Assembly (NCBI RefSeq): GCF_001281485.1 | Contig: NZ_CP012669.1 | Location: 1,984,001 to 2,048,000 of the forward strand | Length of the DNA stretch: 64,000 bases | Direction: 5' to 3' | DNA from: Altererythrobacter epoxidivorans | GTDB taxonomy: Bacteria; Pseudomonadota; Alphaproteobacteria; Sphingomonadales; Sphingomonadaceae | Translations under genes and position numbers: made by a program | Notes under the pieces: generated by a model | What the model was told of the DNA's origin: nothing | The model's database searches: none | The model's input: the letters and a program-made list of their open reading frames with translations, nothing else | Shown here: positions 46,113-55,200 of the stretch, piece by piece | How positions within the stretch are numbered: the stretch's first letter is position 1 | Layout of the letters: each line of letters opens with the position of its first letter

Positions 46113-46124
46113 TACTGACCAGTA
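46113..46124. promoter_or_regulatory. Shared operator, site C
   Basis: TACTGACCAGTA, within the perfect palindrome CTACTG-AC-CAGTAG (46112-46125), lies about midway between the divergent TetR and 2-hydroxyacid oxidase starts. It agrees with site A at 10 of 12 positions. This would let the regulator control itself and the oxidase. Confidence 0.6.
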
Positions 46125-46233
46125 GTTTTTTTCGGCTCTTGGTACCGGGCGATTTCGGACTAGAGTGCCTGGTCGGTTTCTGTCGCCCCAGCGATAGGGC
46201 CCTAAAACGAAAAAGCGAATGGGAGATACGCCA

Positions 46234-47394
46234 ATGGCGCACTTCGGCGATATGCAGAATGCGATCTACAATGCAGGCCTGTCAGGTATCCTGCCGGAAT
46301 ATCCGGTCGATTTCCGGACACTCGAACAACGGGCCGAACGGGCGCTCTCCCCTTCCCTGCTCAATTATATCCAGGGGGGATGCGGTGACGAACACACCCA
46401 GCAAAGCAATGCAGGTGCATTCCACCACTGGGGCATGGTGCCGCGCATGATGGTCAACAGCAAGAGCCGCGATCTTTCTGTCGAGCTGTTCGGGATAACG
46501 TTCAATTCACCCATCTTCATGGCCCCCATAGGCACCAATGGCGAAACCTCGCAGGACAAGCTCGGCGACATCGCGGCCGCCAAGGCATCCGCACTCACCG
46601 GCGTTCCGTTCTGTGCATCGACGCTGTCGAACAGTCCGATGGAAGAGGTCGCGGAAGCTGCCGGCGATTGCCCGGGGTTCTTCCAGCTTTACACCCCCAA
46701 GCACGATGGCCTGGCCGAAAGCCTGATCAGCCGAGCCGAAAATGTCGGTTACAAGGCGCTCGTCATCACCCTCGATACATGGGTCACCGGCTGGCGCCCC
46801 CGCGACCTCAACACGTCCAATTTCCCGCAGCTGCGCGGCAAGGTCCTGCAGAATTACTTCTCCGATCCCGTTTTCCGCAGCCTGCTCGACCGGCCGCCGG
46901 AAGAGGACCCGGCCGCCGCGATCGGCATGTGGGCGGCAACTTTCGGCAAAGTGCTGACCTGGGATGACATCCGCTGGTTCCGGGAACGGACCAAGCTGCC
47001 GCTGGTCCTCAAGGGCATTTGCCATCATGACGATGCGCGCAAGGCCGCGGACCTTGGCGTCGATGCAATCTATTGCTCGAACCACGGGGGCCGTCAGGCG
47101 AACGGCGGTATAGCCGCGATCGACATGCTGCCCGATGTGGTGAAGGGCGCAGGATCCACGCCCGTGCTGTTCGACAGCGGAGTCCGGTCAGGTTCGGATG
47201 TGGTAAAGGCGCTCGCGCTCGGTGCGACAGCCGTGGGGATAGGAAGGCCCTATACTTATGGCCTCGCGATCGGCGGCGCGGCCGGCGCGGCTCATGTCCT
47301 CAATTCGATCCTCGCCGAAGCGGACCTGCTGATGGCTGTGAACGGCTATCCGACGATTGAAGCTGTCAAAGCTGCAGGCGCTCAACGGATCTAA
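46234..47394 (+). CDS. FMN-dependent 2-hydroxyacid oxidase (lactate 2-monooxygenase-like)
   Basis: A 386-residue FMN-barrel enzyme of the alpha-hydroxyacid oxidase family. The active-site stretch YCSNHGGRQANGG (catalytic His, substrate Arg) and the FMN-phosphate region DSGVRSGSDVVKALALGA are intact. A long loop (GWRPRDLNTSNFPQLRG and onward) places it near lactate 2-monooxygenases, which decarboxylate their product. ATG 46234 has GGGAGA seven bases upstream; ATG 46219 is also possible. Probably handles a 2-hydroxyacid from the same pathway, given site C upstream. Confidence 0.87.
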   Translation: MAHFGDMQNAIYNAGLSGILPEYPVDFRTLEQRAERALSPSLLNYIQGGCGDEHTQQSNAGAFHHWGMVPRMMVNSKSRDLSVELFGITFNSPIFMAPIGTNGETSQDKLGDIAAAKASALTGVPFCASTLSNSPMEEVAEAAGDCPGFFQLYTPKHDGLAESLISRAENVGYKALVITLDTWVTGWRPRDLNTSNFPQLRGKVLQNYFSDPVFRSLLDRPPEEDPAAAIGMWAATFGKVLTWDDIRWFRERTKLPLVLKGICHHDDARKAADLGVDAIYCSNHGGRQANGGIAAIDMLPDVVKGAGSTPVLFDSGVRSGSDVVKALALGATAVGIGRPYTYGLAIGGAAGAAHVLNSILAEADLLMAVNGYPTIEAVKAAGAQRI

Positions 47395-47435
47395 CCCTGA
47401 GCGAGGGAGTGGGGGTTCGACCGCGCTCGTCCGGC

Positions 47436-48266
47436 CTATCGACCCAGCCATTCCTCGGTAATGTCACCCCGATGTCCTTCCGGCGCAATTGCGGCGCGAA
47501 GGGCTTCGAGGAGAGGAGGTAGCGCCTGCGTGAACGCATAGGGCGGATTGACGATGAAGAGGCCCGAACCGTTGAAGATGCCCGGCTGATCGGTGTCGTA
47601 AAGCCAGTGCTCGACGTTCAGGAGTTTCGGAATGCCCAGCCTGCGCAATTGCTGTTTCCAGCGAACATGCGTTGGACGGTCCTTCAACGGATACCAGATT
47701 ACCGTCACGCCATGTGCCCACTTGCGCATGGCTGAGCCGAGAGTGGCTGTGATGCGGGCACGTTCGTCGGTCTGCTCATACGGCGGATCGACCACCACCA
47801 CACCACGCGATGTGCGCGTCGGCAGCAAGGCCAGCCACAGCTCGTAGGCATCGCGCTCGTGCACGGCAGCAGGTGTACCGCGCATCACGGCGCGCAAGGT
47901 CTTGGCATCCTCGGGATGCTTTTCATTGAGGATCAGGGAATCCTGCGGCCGCAATAGCTGGGACAGTATCCGCGGCGAGCCTGGAGAGAGATGCGACTCG
48001 CCATCGCCATTCACCGCCCGGACAAGGCGGCGGTATTCGTCGAGCAGGGGGTTGTTGTCGGCAAGGACACGCACGACGCCCCCTTCTGCTTCGCCGGTGC
48101 GTTGGGCGTCATCGCCACGGAGGTCATAAAGGCCGCAGCCGGCGTGGGTGTCGATCAATGTCAGCGCACCCGGCTTTTGCTGCAATGCGCTGACGAGCGC
48201 GATCAGCAAGCTATGCTTCACGACATCGGCGCTGTTTCCAGCATGGAAGGAATGGCGGTAATTCAT
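47436..48266 (-). CDS. rlmJ: 23S rRNA (adenine-N6) methyltransferase RlmJ
   Basis: Methylates A2030 (E. coli numbering) of 23S rRNA with SAM. The 276 residues begin with the unmistakable NYRHSFHAGNSADVVKHSL. They include the SAM-site TLIDTHAGCGLYDL and the catalytic DPPY (VVVDPPYEQ), and end in a typical C-terminal region. It stands alone and converges with the 2-hydroxyacid oxidase gene. Confidence 0.95.
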   Translation of the reverse strand: MNYRHSFHAGNSADVVKHSLLIALVSALQQKPGALTLIDTHAGCGLYDLRGDDAQRTGEAEGGVVRVLADNNPLLDEYRRLVRAVNGDGESHLSPGSPRILSQLLRPQDSLILNEKHPEDAKTLRAVMRGTPAAVHERDAYELWLALLPTRTSRGVVVVDPPYEQTDERARITATLGSAMRKWAHGVTVIWYPLKDRPTHVRWKQQLRRLGIPKLLNVEHWLYDTDQPGIFNGSGLFIVNPPYAFTQALPPLLEALRAAIAPEGHRGDITEEWLGR

Positions 48267-48316
48267 CGGGAATCGAGGTCCTGTCGATCAGCCTTTATAC
48301 GAACTTCAGGGCGCGA

Positions 48317-48865
48317 CTAGACAGAGATCTCCTTGAACTCGCCGGGGGCGATCCCCGCAACGGTCCAGTCTCCGATCGACCAACGTACCAGCCTGAGTGT
48401 CGGAAAGCCGATCGCCGCCGTCATGCGGCGAACCTGGCGATTGCGACCCTCACGGATCGTGATCTTCAACCAATTGTCAGGGATCGACTTGCGTTCGCGT
48501 ATCGGCGGATCGCGCAGCCAAAGCCCTGGGTCTTCAATGCGAGTGGCCTCGGCCGGCAGGGTCATGCCATCCTTGAGCCGAACCCCTTTACGCAAGGGCT
48601 CCAGATTTTCTTCCCCCGGATCGCCTTCGACCTGCACGAGGTAGGTCTTGGGCATCTTGAAACGCGGATCGGAAATCCGGGCCTGCAAGCGCCCGTCGTC
48701 GCACAGCAGCAGCAGGCCCTCGCTATCCCGGTCGAGCCTCCCTGCAGGATAGACACCTTTGACAGGCACGAAGTCCGAAAGTGTCGGGCGAGCCGTCGGC
48801 GATCCACGGTCGGTGAACTGCGACAGCACACCGTAAGGTTTATTGAACAGGAGCAGGCGGGCCAT
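48317..48865 (-). CDS. rluE: 23S rRNA pseudouridine synthase, RluE-type
   Basis: Converts a uridine of 23S rRNA (U2457 in E. coli) to pseudouridine. The 182 residues lack an S4 domain, as in RluE, and show [15 protein letters not shown], the catalytic Asp in [21 protein letters not shown] DPPIRERKS, and [21 protein letters not shown] use the ATG at 48865 because the conserved sequence begins at once; ATG 48895 adds ten weak residues. Located 50 bases from rlmJ on the same strand, making a small rRNA-modification pair. Confidence 0.9.
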   Translation of the reverse strand: MARLLLFNKPYGVLSQFTDRGSPTARPTLSDFVPVKGVYPAGRLDRDSEGLLLLCDDGRLQARISDPRFKMPKTYLVQVEGDPGEENLEPLRKGVRLKDGMTLPAEATRIEDPGLWLRDPPIRERKSIPDNWLKITIREGRNRQVRRMTAAIGFPTLRLVRWSIGDWTVAGIAPGEFKEISV

Positions 48866-49098
48866 CCATTGCTCATATCGCTCGATGGCCGCCATGTCTC
48901 CATGGCTATGCCTGCGCCGTTGCAAGCAATCGTGCTCCAGTCAATTTGTCGAAATTCGCCCTCGCCCCGGCCAGGCCGGCACCGCTGATGGGTGAGCATT
49001 CCAGGGAAATTGCACATGATATCCTTGGGCTCGAAGAAGACGTCGTCGATCGCCTTTTCTCGGATTCGATCTTGTTCGAACCGTCCGGCGATGCATGA

Positions 49099-49902
49099 AT
49101 GCCGCCAAACAAGAATTTTGGGAGATTCGGTTTGTTTCTAGAGAACACCCTTGCCGGCAGAACCGCTTTGATCACCGGCGCATCCTCCGGAATTGGCGAG
49201 CAACTGGCGAAGGCCTTCGTGGCGCATGGCGCGCAGGTCGTTCTCGCTGCAAGGCGTGTGAAACGGATCGAACGGCTGGCTGAAGAACTTCGCTCGTCCG
49301 GGGGAACAGTGCACCCGGTGGCCATGGATGTTGTCGATCCGGCGTCGGTCGCCGCGGCGTTCGATTCTGCGGAAGAGGCATTGGGAACAATAGACACCGT
49401 CATCGCCAACGCCGGCATCACGAAACCGGGTCGATCGACCGACTTGCCGGCCGAGGATATTGCGAGTGTTTTCGATACCAACCTCAAAGGTCTCTACCTG
49501 ACGGTGCGCGAGGGTGCGCGTCGCCTGATCGAAACGGGGAGCAGGGAACGGGAAAACGGCCGGATGATCCTGATCGGATCGATCACTGCCGAAATGACCA
49601 ACCAGGGCGATGCGGCATATGCTGCCAGCAAAGCCGCCGTCGCGCATCTTGGGCGGCAATTTGCACGTGAGTGGGTGCGCCAGGGCATCAACGTCAACAC
49701 GATCCAGCCCGGCTATATCAAGACGGAACTCACCGATGGCTGGTTCGATAGCGAAGGCGGCAAACGCCAGATCGAAGGCTGGCACAGGCGGCGCATCATG
49801 GATCTCGATGCGCTCGATAATGCGGCGGTCTTCCTGGCTTCCGACGCTGCGCGATATGTCACAGGCGCAACCTTGACGATCGACGATGGTCAGTCGCTGT
49901 AG
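49099..49902 (+). CDS. SDR family NAD(P)-dependent oxidoreductase
   Basis: A 267-residue classical short-chain dehydrogenase. The cofactor motif TGASSGIG is at residues 26-33. NAG follows in IANAGITKPG, the catalytic Ser in LIGSITAEM, and Tyr/Lys in AAYAASKAAV. The C-terminus DAARYVTGATLTIDDGQSL is typical of 3-oxoacyl-ACP-reductase-like SDRs; the substrate is not known. ATG 49099 is used; an internal TTG at 49129 with GGGAGA upstream is an alternative. It is the last chromosomal gene before the island end. Confidence 0.85.
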   Translation: MPPNKNFGRFGLFLENTLAGRTALITGASSGIGEQLAKAFVAHGAQVVLAARRVKRIERLAEELRSSGGTVHPVAMDVVDPASVAAAFDSAEEALGTIDTVIANAGITKPGRSTDLPAEDIASVFDTNLKGLYLTVREGARRLIETGSRERENGRMILIGSITAEMTNQGDAAYAASKAAVAHLGRQFAREWVRQGINVNTIQPGYIKTELTDGWFDSEGGKRQIEGWHRRRIMDLDALDNAAVFLASDAARYVTGATLTIDDGQSL

Positions 49903-49995
49903 GCCGGTGCTGGAATAACTGGATTGGGATTGAACGTGGCCGCTTGGGATGGCCACGTCGTACCTAAACACGCTTGCGTCAGGACAGGAAACGCC

Positions 49996-50020
49996 AAAAA
50001 CCCCACTGAAGCCAGTGGGG
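49996..50020 (-). terminator. Terminator downstream of the tRNA 3' fragment
   Basis: An 8-bp stem (CCCCACTG / CAGTGGGG) with a four-base loop, followed on the minus strand by five T. It sits 30 bases past the CCA end of the tRNA fragment and is probably the original terminator of the initiator tRNA gene, which supports this side being native chromosome. Confidence 0.75.
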
Positions 50021-50050
50021 CTGAACTATTGTCATGAATGAATGGGTCGG

Positions 50051-50095
50051 TGGTTGCGGGGGTTGGATTTGAACCAACGACCTTCAGGTTATGAG
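50051..50095 (-). tRNA. 3' fragment of an initiator tRNA-Met gene (att site)
   Basis: The minus strand reads CTCATAACCTGAAGG, then the T-arm GGTTCAAATCC, and ends CCCCCGCAACCA. This is the anticodon loop (CAT) to CCA end of a tRNA-fMet. The 5' half, including the matching acceptor strand, is missing; the bases upstream do not pair. It is the remnant left when an element integrated into the tRNA gene. The intact copy should lie at the other end of the element, outside this window. Confidence 0.8.
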
Positions 50096-50286
50096 GGCTC
50101 TGTTGCGTAACTACGCCTAGATACCCATAAGCACCTTTATCTCCTATTTCTCAGCATGTTAGGTTGACTGCGTGATCGTCTGGCGACTGTGTGTCTACGC
50201 ACGGTTTCGCTAGGCTTCGCTCCCGCCTGCTTCCTATTTGCTTACGGATCGAGCCGCGCAGCCGCCGCTGGTAACAGGAGGCTGGA

Positions 50287-51453
50287 ATGGCAAAGTTGAC
50301 CAAGAGGCAAATCGAAGCGCTCGAGGTTCAAGACAGAGACTACTTCGTATGGGACCCAGAGCTGTCAGGCTTCGGCATCCGCGTTTTCCCAACGGGACGT
50401 AAACAGTTTGTCCTGCAATATCGCTTCGGTAAGACGTCCCGAAGAATGAGCCTCGGACGGGTCGGTGCGATTACTCCAGACCAGGCTAGAGGATTGGCAC
50501 TAGAGGCTCTGGTCAAGATCCGACAGGACATCGATCCGCAACTCCAAAAACGAGAAAAGCGATCCGCGCTTACAGTTCGTGAACTCGCCCAACGCTTTGA
50601 CGAAGAACACATCGAGGTCCACCTGAAAGCAAGCACGGCCAAAGAGTACCGCCGCAATCTGAAGCTCTTCATCCTTCCCGCGATCGGGCACCTTCGGATC
50701 ATCGATGTGACCAGGGCTGATATAGCCAAGTATCATCATGACTGGAGGCATCGCCCTTATCAGGCAAATAGGAACATCGAGATCATCTCGAAGATGTTCA
50801 ATCTGGCCGAGCTCTGGGGCCTTCGGCCAGACGGCACCAACCCCCGCAAACACATCAAGAAGTACCCGGAAAAGAAGCGAGAGAGGTATTTTTCAGAGGC
50901 AGAGCTGCGCGCCATTGGTCGTGTGCTCTCGGAGATGGAAGCGGAACGCATTGAGCTACCATCTGCGATCGCAGCGGTGCGACTGCTTCTCTTTACTGGC
51001 TGCAGGCTTGGCGAGATCATGCGCCTTCGTTGGGAACATGTAGACTTCGACGCGAAATTGCTCCGGCTCCCGGACAGCAAAACTGGCGCGAAAGAAGTTC
51101 ATCTTGGCGACGCTGCAATCGATGTCTTGTTCAAGATCGAGCGAGTTAGCGCCAACCCTTGGGTGATCGTTGGGCGCAACGAAGGCGCACACCTCACAGA
51201 CCTACAGCCATTCTGGCAGCGTCTACGTGGCCGGGCCGGCTTAAAGAACGCGCGCATACATGACCTGCGCCACACCTTCGCTTCGGTCGCTGTCAGCAAT
51301 GGCCAGAGCCTACCGATGATTGGGAAGCTGCTAGGCCACACCCAAGTCCAGACAACTGCGCGGTATGCCCACTTGGCGAACCAGCCGATGCTGCAGGCAG
51401 CAAATGACATATCGGCAATTATCGACGAGCAACTGCGTCAGCCAGTCAGCTAG
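50287..51453 (+). CDS. Tyrosine site-specific integrase
   Basis: A 388-residue phage/island integrase. An N-terminal DUF4102-type arm-binding domain (LTKRQIEALEVQDRDYFVWD; about 1-90) is followed by a SAM-like core-binding domain and the catalytic domain. Catalytic residues are all visible: Arg240 (GCRLGEIMRLRW), His325-x-x-Arg328 (HDLRHTFAS), the His in LLGHTQ, and Tyr360 (ARYAHL). It should cut at the tRNA-fMet sequence next door. ATG 50287 follows ACAGGAGG. No excisionase is seen. Confidence 0.93.
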   Translation: MAKLTKRQIEALEVQDRDYFVWDPELSGFGIRVFPTGRKQFVLQYRFGKTSRRMSLGRVGAITPDQARGLALEALVKIRQDIDPQLQKREKRSALTVRELAQRFDEEHIEVHLKASTAKEYRRNLKLFILPAIGHLRIIDVTRADIAKYHHDWRHRPYQANRNIEIISKMFNLAELWGLRPDGTNPRKHIKKYPEKKRERYFSEAELRAIGRVLSEMEAERIELPSAIAAVRLLLFTGCRLGEIMRLRWEHVDFDAKLLRLPDSKTGAKEVHLGDAAIDVLFKIERVSANPWVIVGRNEGAHLTDLQPFWQRLRGRAGLKNARIHDLRHTFASVAVSNGQSLPMIGKLLGHTQVQTTARYAHLANQPMLQAANDISAIIDEQLRQPVS

Positions 51454-51458
51454 CCCTT

Positions 51459-51483
51459 CGGTCCCAATTTAGATTTGGGACCG
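51459..51483. terminator. Hairpin after the integrase gene
   Basis: A perfect 9-bp stem (CGGTCCCAA / TTGGGACCG) with a 7-base loop begins six bases after the integrase stop. It lacks a T-run but its place suggests transcript ending. The remaining 190 bases to the CAP gene hold no gene I can support; a 65-codon open frame at 51512-51709 overlaps the CAP gene and shows no known features. Confidence 0.5.
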
Positions 51484-51674
51484 ATGGGGACTTCTGCATT
51501 GCGCCCCAATATTGGACGTTCAGGGTCGGTGTCCAATGACCCCAAAGCCGAACGACCGCTTTCAGGAGGCGATCGCCATGATTCTATCGTCTGAGATTGG
51601 GTGGAAAGCGGACATCCGAGATGCTCGATTGAACAACCAAATTTGGGGCGCAAAGCTGACGCTTGCCCAAATGT

Positions 51675-52217
51675 CTACCTCGCTATCTCACTCTGCTGCG
51701 CCGGCTTAAGGTCAACGCCGTATTTGTTCCCGGCCGGCCAGTATCGGCAAACCCAGAACTCGTTCGTGTCGTTGCGTCCCACCGCGCAGCCTAGCTCTTG
51801 CGTTTCGGGCCACACCACTTGCGAATAATGTCCGACATCGCGCCATTTTCCGGTCGATGTGATGTTGGGAAACACCCCTGGAGCAAAATGGCGCTTTTCG
51901 GCGATGAAGGTTCCTACGATGACATGGGCCGAAAAGACGCCGGAGGGCCCCATCCAGAGATTCTCGCCAGCGCCAACGCGTTCGTCATTGGAAGCATGCC
52001 GCATCCGTCCTTCGCTCGCGAGGGTTTCAGCCCAGATTTGAGCTTCAGCCGCCAGTTTTTCGCTCCATTGAAGCGGCGGACTACCAAATTCATCGCGCTC
52101 TATGTTGTGGGCTTCGAGCGCTGCTTCCTTAAAGGAAGCTGTTGGATTTTGCGCATCCGAACTGGAGCTCGCAACCGCACTTGCAGCTAAAACGAAAACG
52201 GTAACGAGAGGAATCAT
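51675..52217 (-). CDS. Secreted CAP/SCP-domain protein
   Basis: A 180-residue protein with a signal peptide (IPLVTVFVLAASAVAS, cleavage near residue 20) and one CAP (cysteine-rich secretory/PR-1) domain. Marks are AHNIERDEFGSPPLQW, GENLWMG, GHYSQVVWPET and WVCRYWPAGN; the two CAP histidines and the acidic residues are present. CAP proteins bind lipids or act in secretion and interactions; bacterial roles are mostly unknown. ATG 52217 puts the signal peptide at the N-terminus; a GTG at 52289 would overlap the upstream stop by four bases. Probably co-transcribed with the 1069-residue protein gene. Confidence 0.85.
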   Translation of the reverse strand: MIPLVTVFVLAASAVASSSSDAQNPTASFKEAALEAHNIERDEFGSPPLQWSEKLAAEAQIWAETLASEGRMRHASNDERVGAGENLWMGPSGVFSAHVIVGTFIAEKRHFAPGVFPNITSTGKWRDVGHYSQVVWPETQELGCAVGRNDTNEFWVCRYWPAGNKYGVDLKPAQQSEIAR

Positions 52218-52285
52218 GGACTTGGTTCGAAAGGGCAACCATTTGGCATTCCCGAAGGATTGTGTTGCCCCAAACTTTGCCACCC

Positions 52286-55200
52286 TCACTTAACTTTCCA
52301 TTTGGCGCTTGCCCAGTTTGGCTGAACTGGAATCGCTTCAAGCGTACCGGTCGGACCACTCGAATTGTTCAGATAGTGGTCTGTTTTCCAGCGGTTTTGA
52401 ATCTGAACCCAACCATCGCCAGTTGGAACCTCTCTCCATTGGGCGCTCCACCACGGCTCTCCCCCAGCGATTGGTCCTAGTTCAAGTTTGCCATTCTGAA
52501 TGTGGAGGTATTCGGTTGGACGATAGCGGTTCTGGAGCAAGAAAAAGCCCGCGACTGTCGGGATCTTTTTCCACATAGCGCTCCACCAATTCGGCTGTAT
52601 TTCCCCAAGTGATAATTGCTGCCCTTCGTTGTTGATATAAAGATTCTTATACCACTGGTTCTGAAGCCGTACGAATCCGGGAACGGGAGAAAACTCGTTC
52701 GGCTGATAAGCAAAGCTCGCTTCCCCGGGTGGCAAAGAAATATGCCATAATGCTGCTTTTTCGTTTGGCGCAACATGATCCAGCTCAAGACGGCCGTTAT
52801 CCAATGTTAGATATTGATGCGGCTTCGAAACAGACTGCACTCGATAGAATGTTTCATCAGCCTTTATAACTTTCCAAACGTTGTCGGAGCCTGCCACCGC
52901 CACTGTCAGACCACTTGTGATATAATTTTTACCGCCCATAGCAGTGCTGAAAATACGATAATGTTCGTCACCTCCTGCGACCTTTTCGAAGCTCCAAGAT
53001 GCGAAATGGTTCCCTGGGCCAGTTGTATTTGCATTGGCCTGGAACGTGTTCTCGTAAACAATGAATTTTTCTAGATCAGCTCCGTTCTGGATGTAGGTTG
53101 CGCCGCCTTTAGCTATCGCTGGACTGACAAAGTCTTGCACGTAGAAGAAACCTTGGTTTCCACCTGATGCTCCAACGTTGTGACCCTTACTGAAATTCGG
53201 ATAGTCGCGCTGAACTGGAACCGCGAAGCGTCCGTCATCCAGCATGCCGAAGGAGTAGGTGTCCAGCTTGCCCGCTTCCCAAGCGAGAATGACGTCTGAT
53301 CCCTCTGCCAGAGCCCACCCATTCTGTCTGGCGATTTCATTTGCCCGTTCGATCGAGACATTGGCCAGAGCGTAGAATTCGACATCTCTGATACATGCGT
53401 CGCCAGCGTCATAATAGCCCATGGCGCAAACAAGACCCGGCACTGCCAATGTCAATTTGTTCCGGTCAGCCGGTTCAGCCACAAGCATCTTCATCATCAG
53501 TGATGCCACAGCAACCTGCCGGGCTTCATCAGGATTTGGGCCCAGCAATTCAGCTACATTCAGTGGCTCATATGTCTTTATGTCGCGCAGAAGTGCAGCT
53601 TCATAGTCCGCCGTCTTTACGAAATCAGCTAGCTTTTCGCCAAATACTGATGCGAACAGCGAGACGCCTGACAATACCGGACCAGCGGCTGACGCCAGAA
53701 ACCTCGGGGTAATCTGCCTCCCGGTCAACTGGAGCAGCCTTTTGCCAGATTCGCTGCCCCAGCGCGTTGCCACTTGGCGTAACGCGTCGTCACTAAGGTT
53801 CTGCACCGTACCGCGCAACGCGTCATCTGCGAGCGACGAACCCGTCTTCTTTGCAGCGGCCTTGCCTACATCATCGACGCCTTTCTTCGCCCATTCTATG
53901 GCTGCTTCCGCCTTAGCCTGGGTAAGTGATTTCCCTTTTGATAATGCGTCATCTACATAGGTTTGGGTCCATTGTTTCCCTAAGTCACCGCCTCGTTTCC
54001 CCGCGAGTTTTGCTTGTTGGGTCAGGATTCTACTCTTGCCTCCCAGCACAAAATCGAAGGCTTTATTGTTGATGCCCATCGAACTGATTAGACCAGAAAG
54101 CGCGGTTACTCCGAATGCGGCCTCTCCCGCAAAGCTGAACGTTGGGCTACTGGCATGGAGCAGGCGAAGCCCCTCCATGTCGTCAAGGTCTGGCAATGTC
54201 TGCAAGGAGATAGGCTTGAGTAAGGCCTGCAATGCTGCACGGCCTTTGGCGCCGATGTACATCGGGTTTCCATCGTTCGTGACGTCATAGCCTGTTGATC
54301 CGATACTTGGCCCTGTGTCGTTCAGGACGCCCAGCGTGGCCGGGCGATAACTAGGGTTTGGATCAATCCATTCAACACTGACGCCGTTGATAGACGCGTC
54401 GATCGAGCGGCCCATTGCCTGATTCCAGCGACCTACATTGCGCCGGGCCGTCAGGTTCTTGTCGCACCCCGCCCAGGTTTCGAAACGGCTCTTGAAGCCC
54501 CTCTGGGCACCAGTCGGGTTGGGGACGGTAAGGGCTTTCCACGCAGCATCAATCATAAATGGCGCAAACTGCCAGCGAACGTCCGGATCGGATTGCAGCG
54601 CACTGATCAATCTGGTCATTGAGGTCGATGAGTCCGCCCATCCAAGCCTTGGAAAAAGTGTACGCGCAGCTTCCTCTAGCACTGGGCGTTCATTTGTGTT
54701 CCATCCATCCAGCATGAAATTTCCTGGATCAGCGCAACGATCCGCCGCTTGATCGGTAAAGAATTGCTGCGGTATCGGACCATCTTGCGAGATTGCGATT
54801 GGAGCGGAATCATTGGCGGGGCCGGAAAGCGTGATTGGTGTGGAGCAAACCAGTTGGCCATTCATTTCCACCACGTTTTGGCCTGCGGGGCAGCCATTGC
54901 TCTGTTGGGTTGTGTTTTGAGCATCCAGCTTCGCTGTTGGCGCATCCGGGGTGATGGTTGCTTCCGCAGTGACAACCGACGGTTGGATCGGAGCCCGCGC
55001 GTCGACATAGAAAATGCCTTTCGCGAACGTCGCCACGCCAGGATCGCGGAAGTTTACACCTCTTTGAAATACGGCCCCAATGCCGTTTTGAGACGGCACA
55101 GCGAAACGGCCGTCCGACATCTTGTAAAATGACGTCGTATCGAGACCCAGGTTTTCCCACGCCGCGGCAACTTCTTCCGGTGTAGCCAGCCGCCAACCTC

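Noticed and set aside
45308..46124. Operators B and C as chance matches
   Set aside because: I considered chance, but three 12-bp sites that agree at 10-11 positions, all in control regions of one locus, are unlikely to be random, so they are kept as a finding.
50051..50130. Intact tRNA-Met gene
   Set aside because: The 5' acceptor strand and D arm are missing; bases upstream of the anticodon do not form a tRNA.
51512..51709. 65-codon open frame after the integrase
   Set aside because: It overlaps the end of the CAP gene, has no clear ribosome-binding site and no recognisable features.
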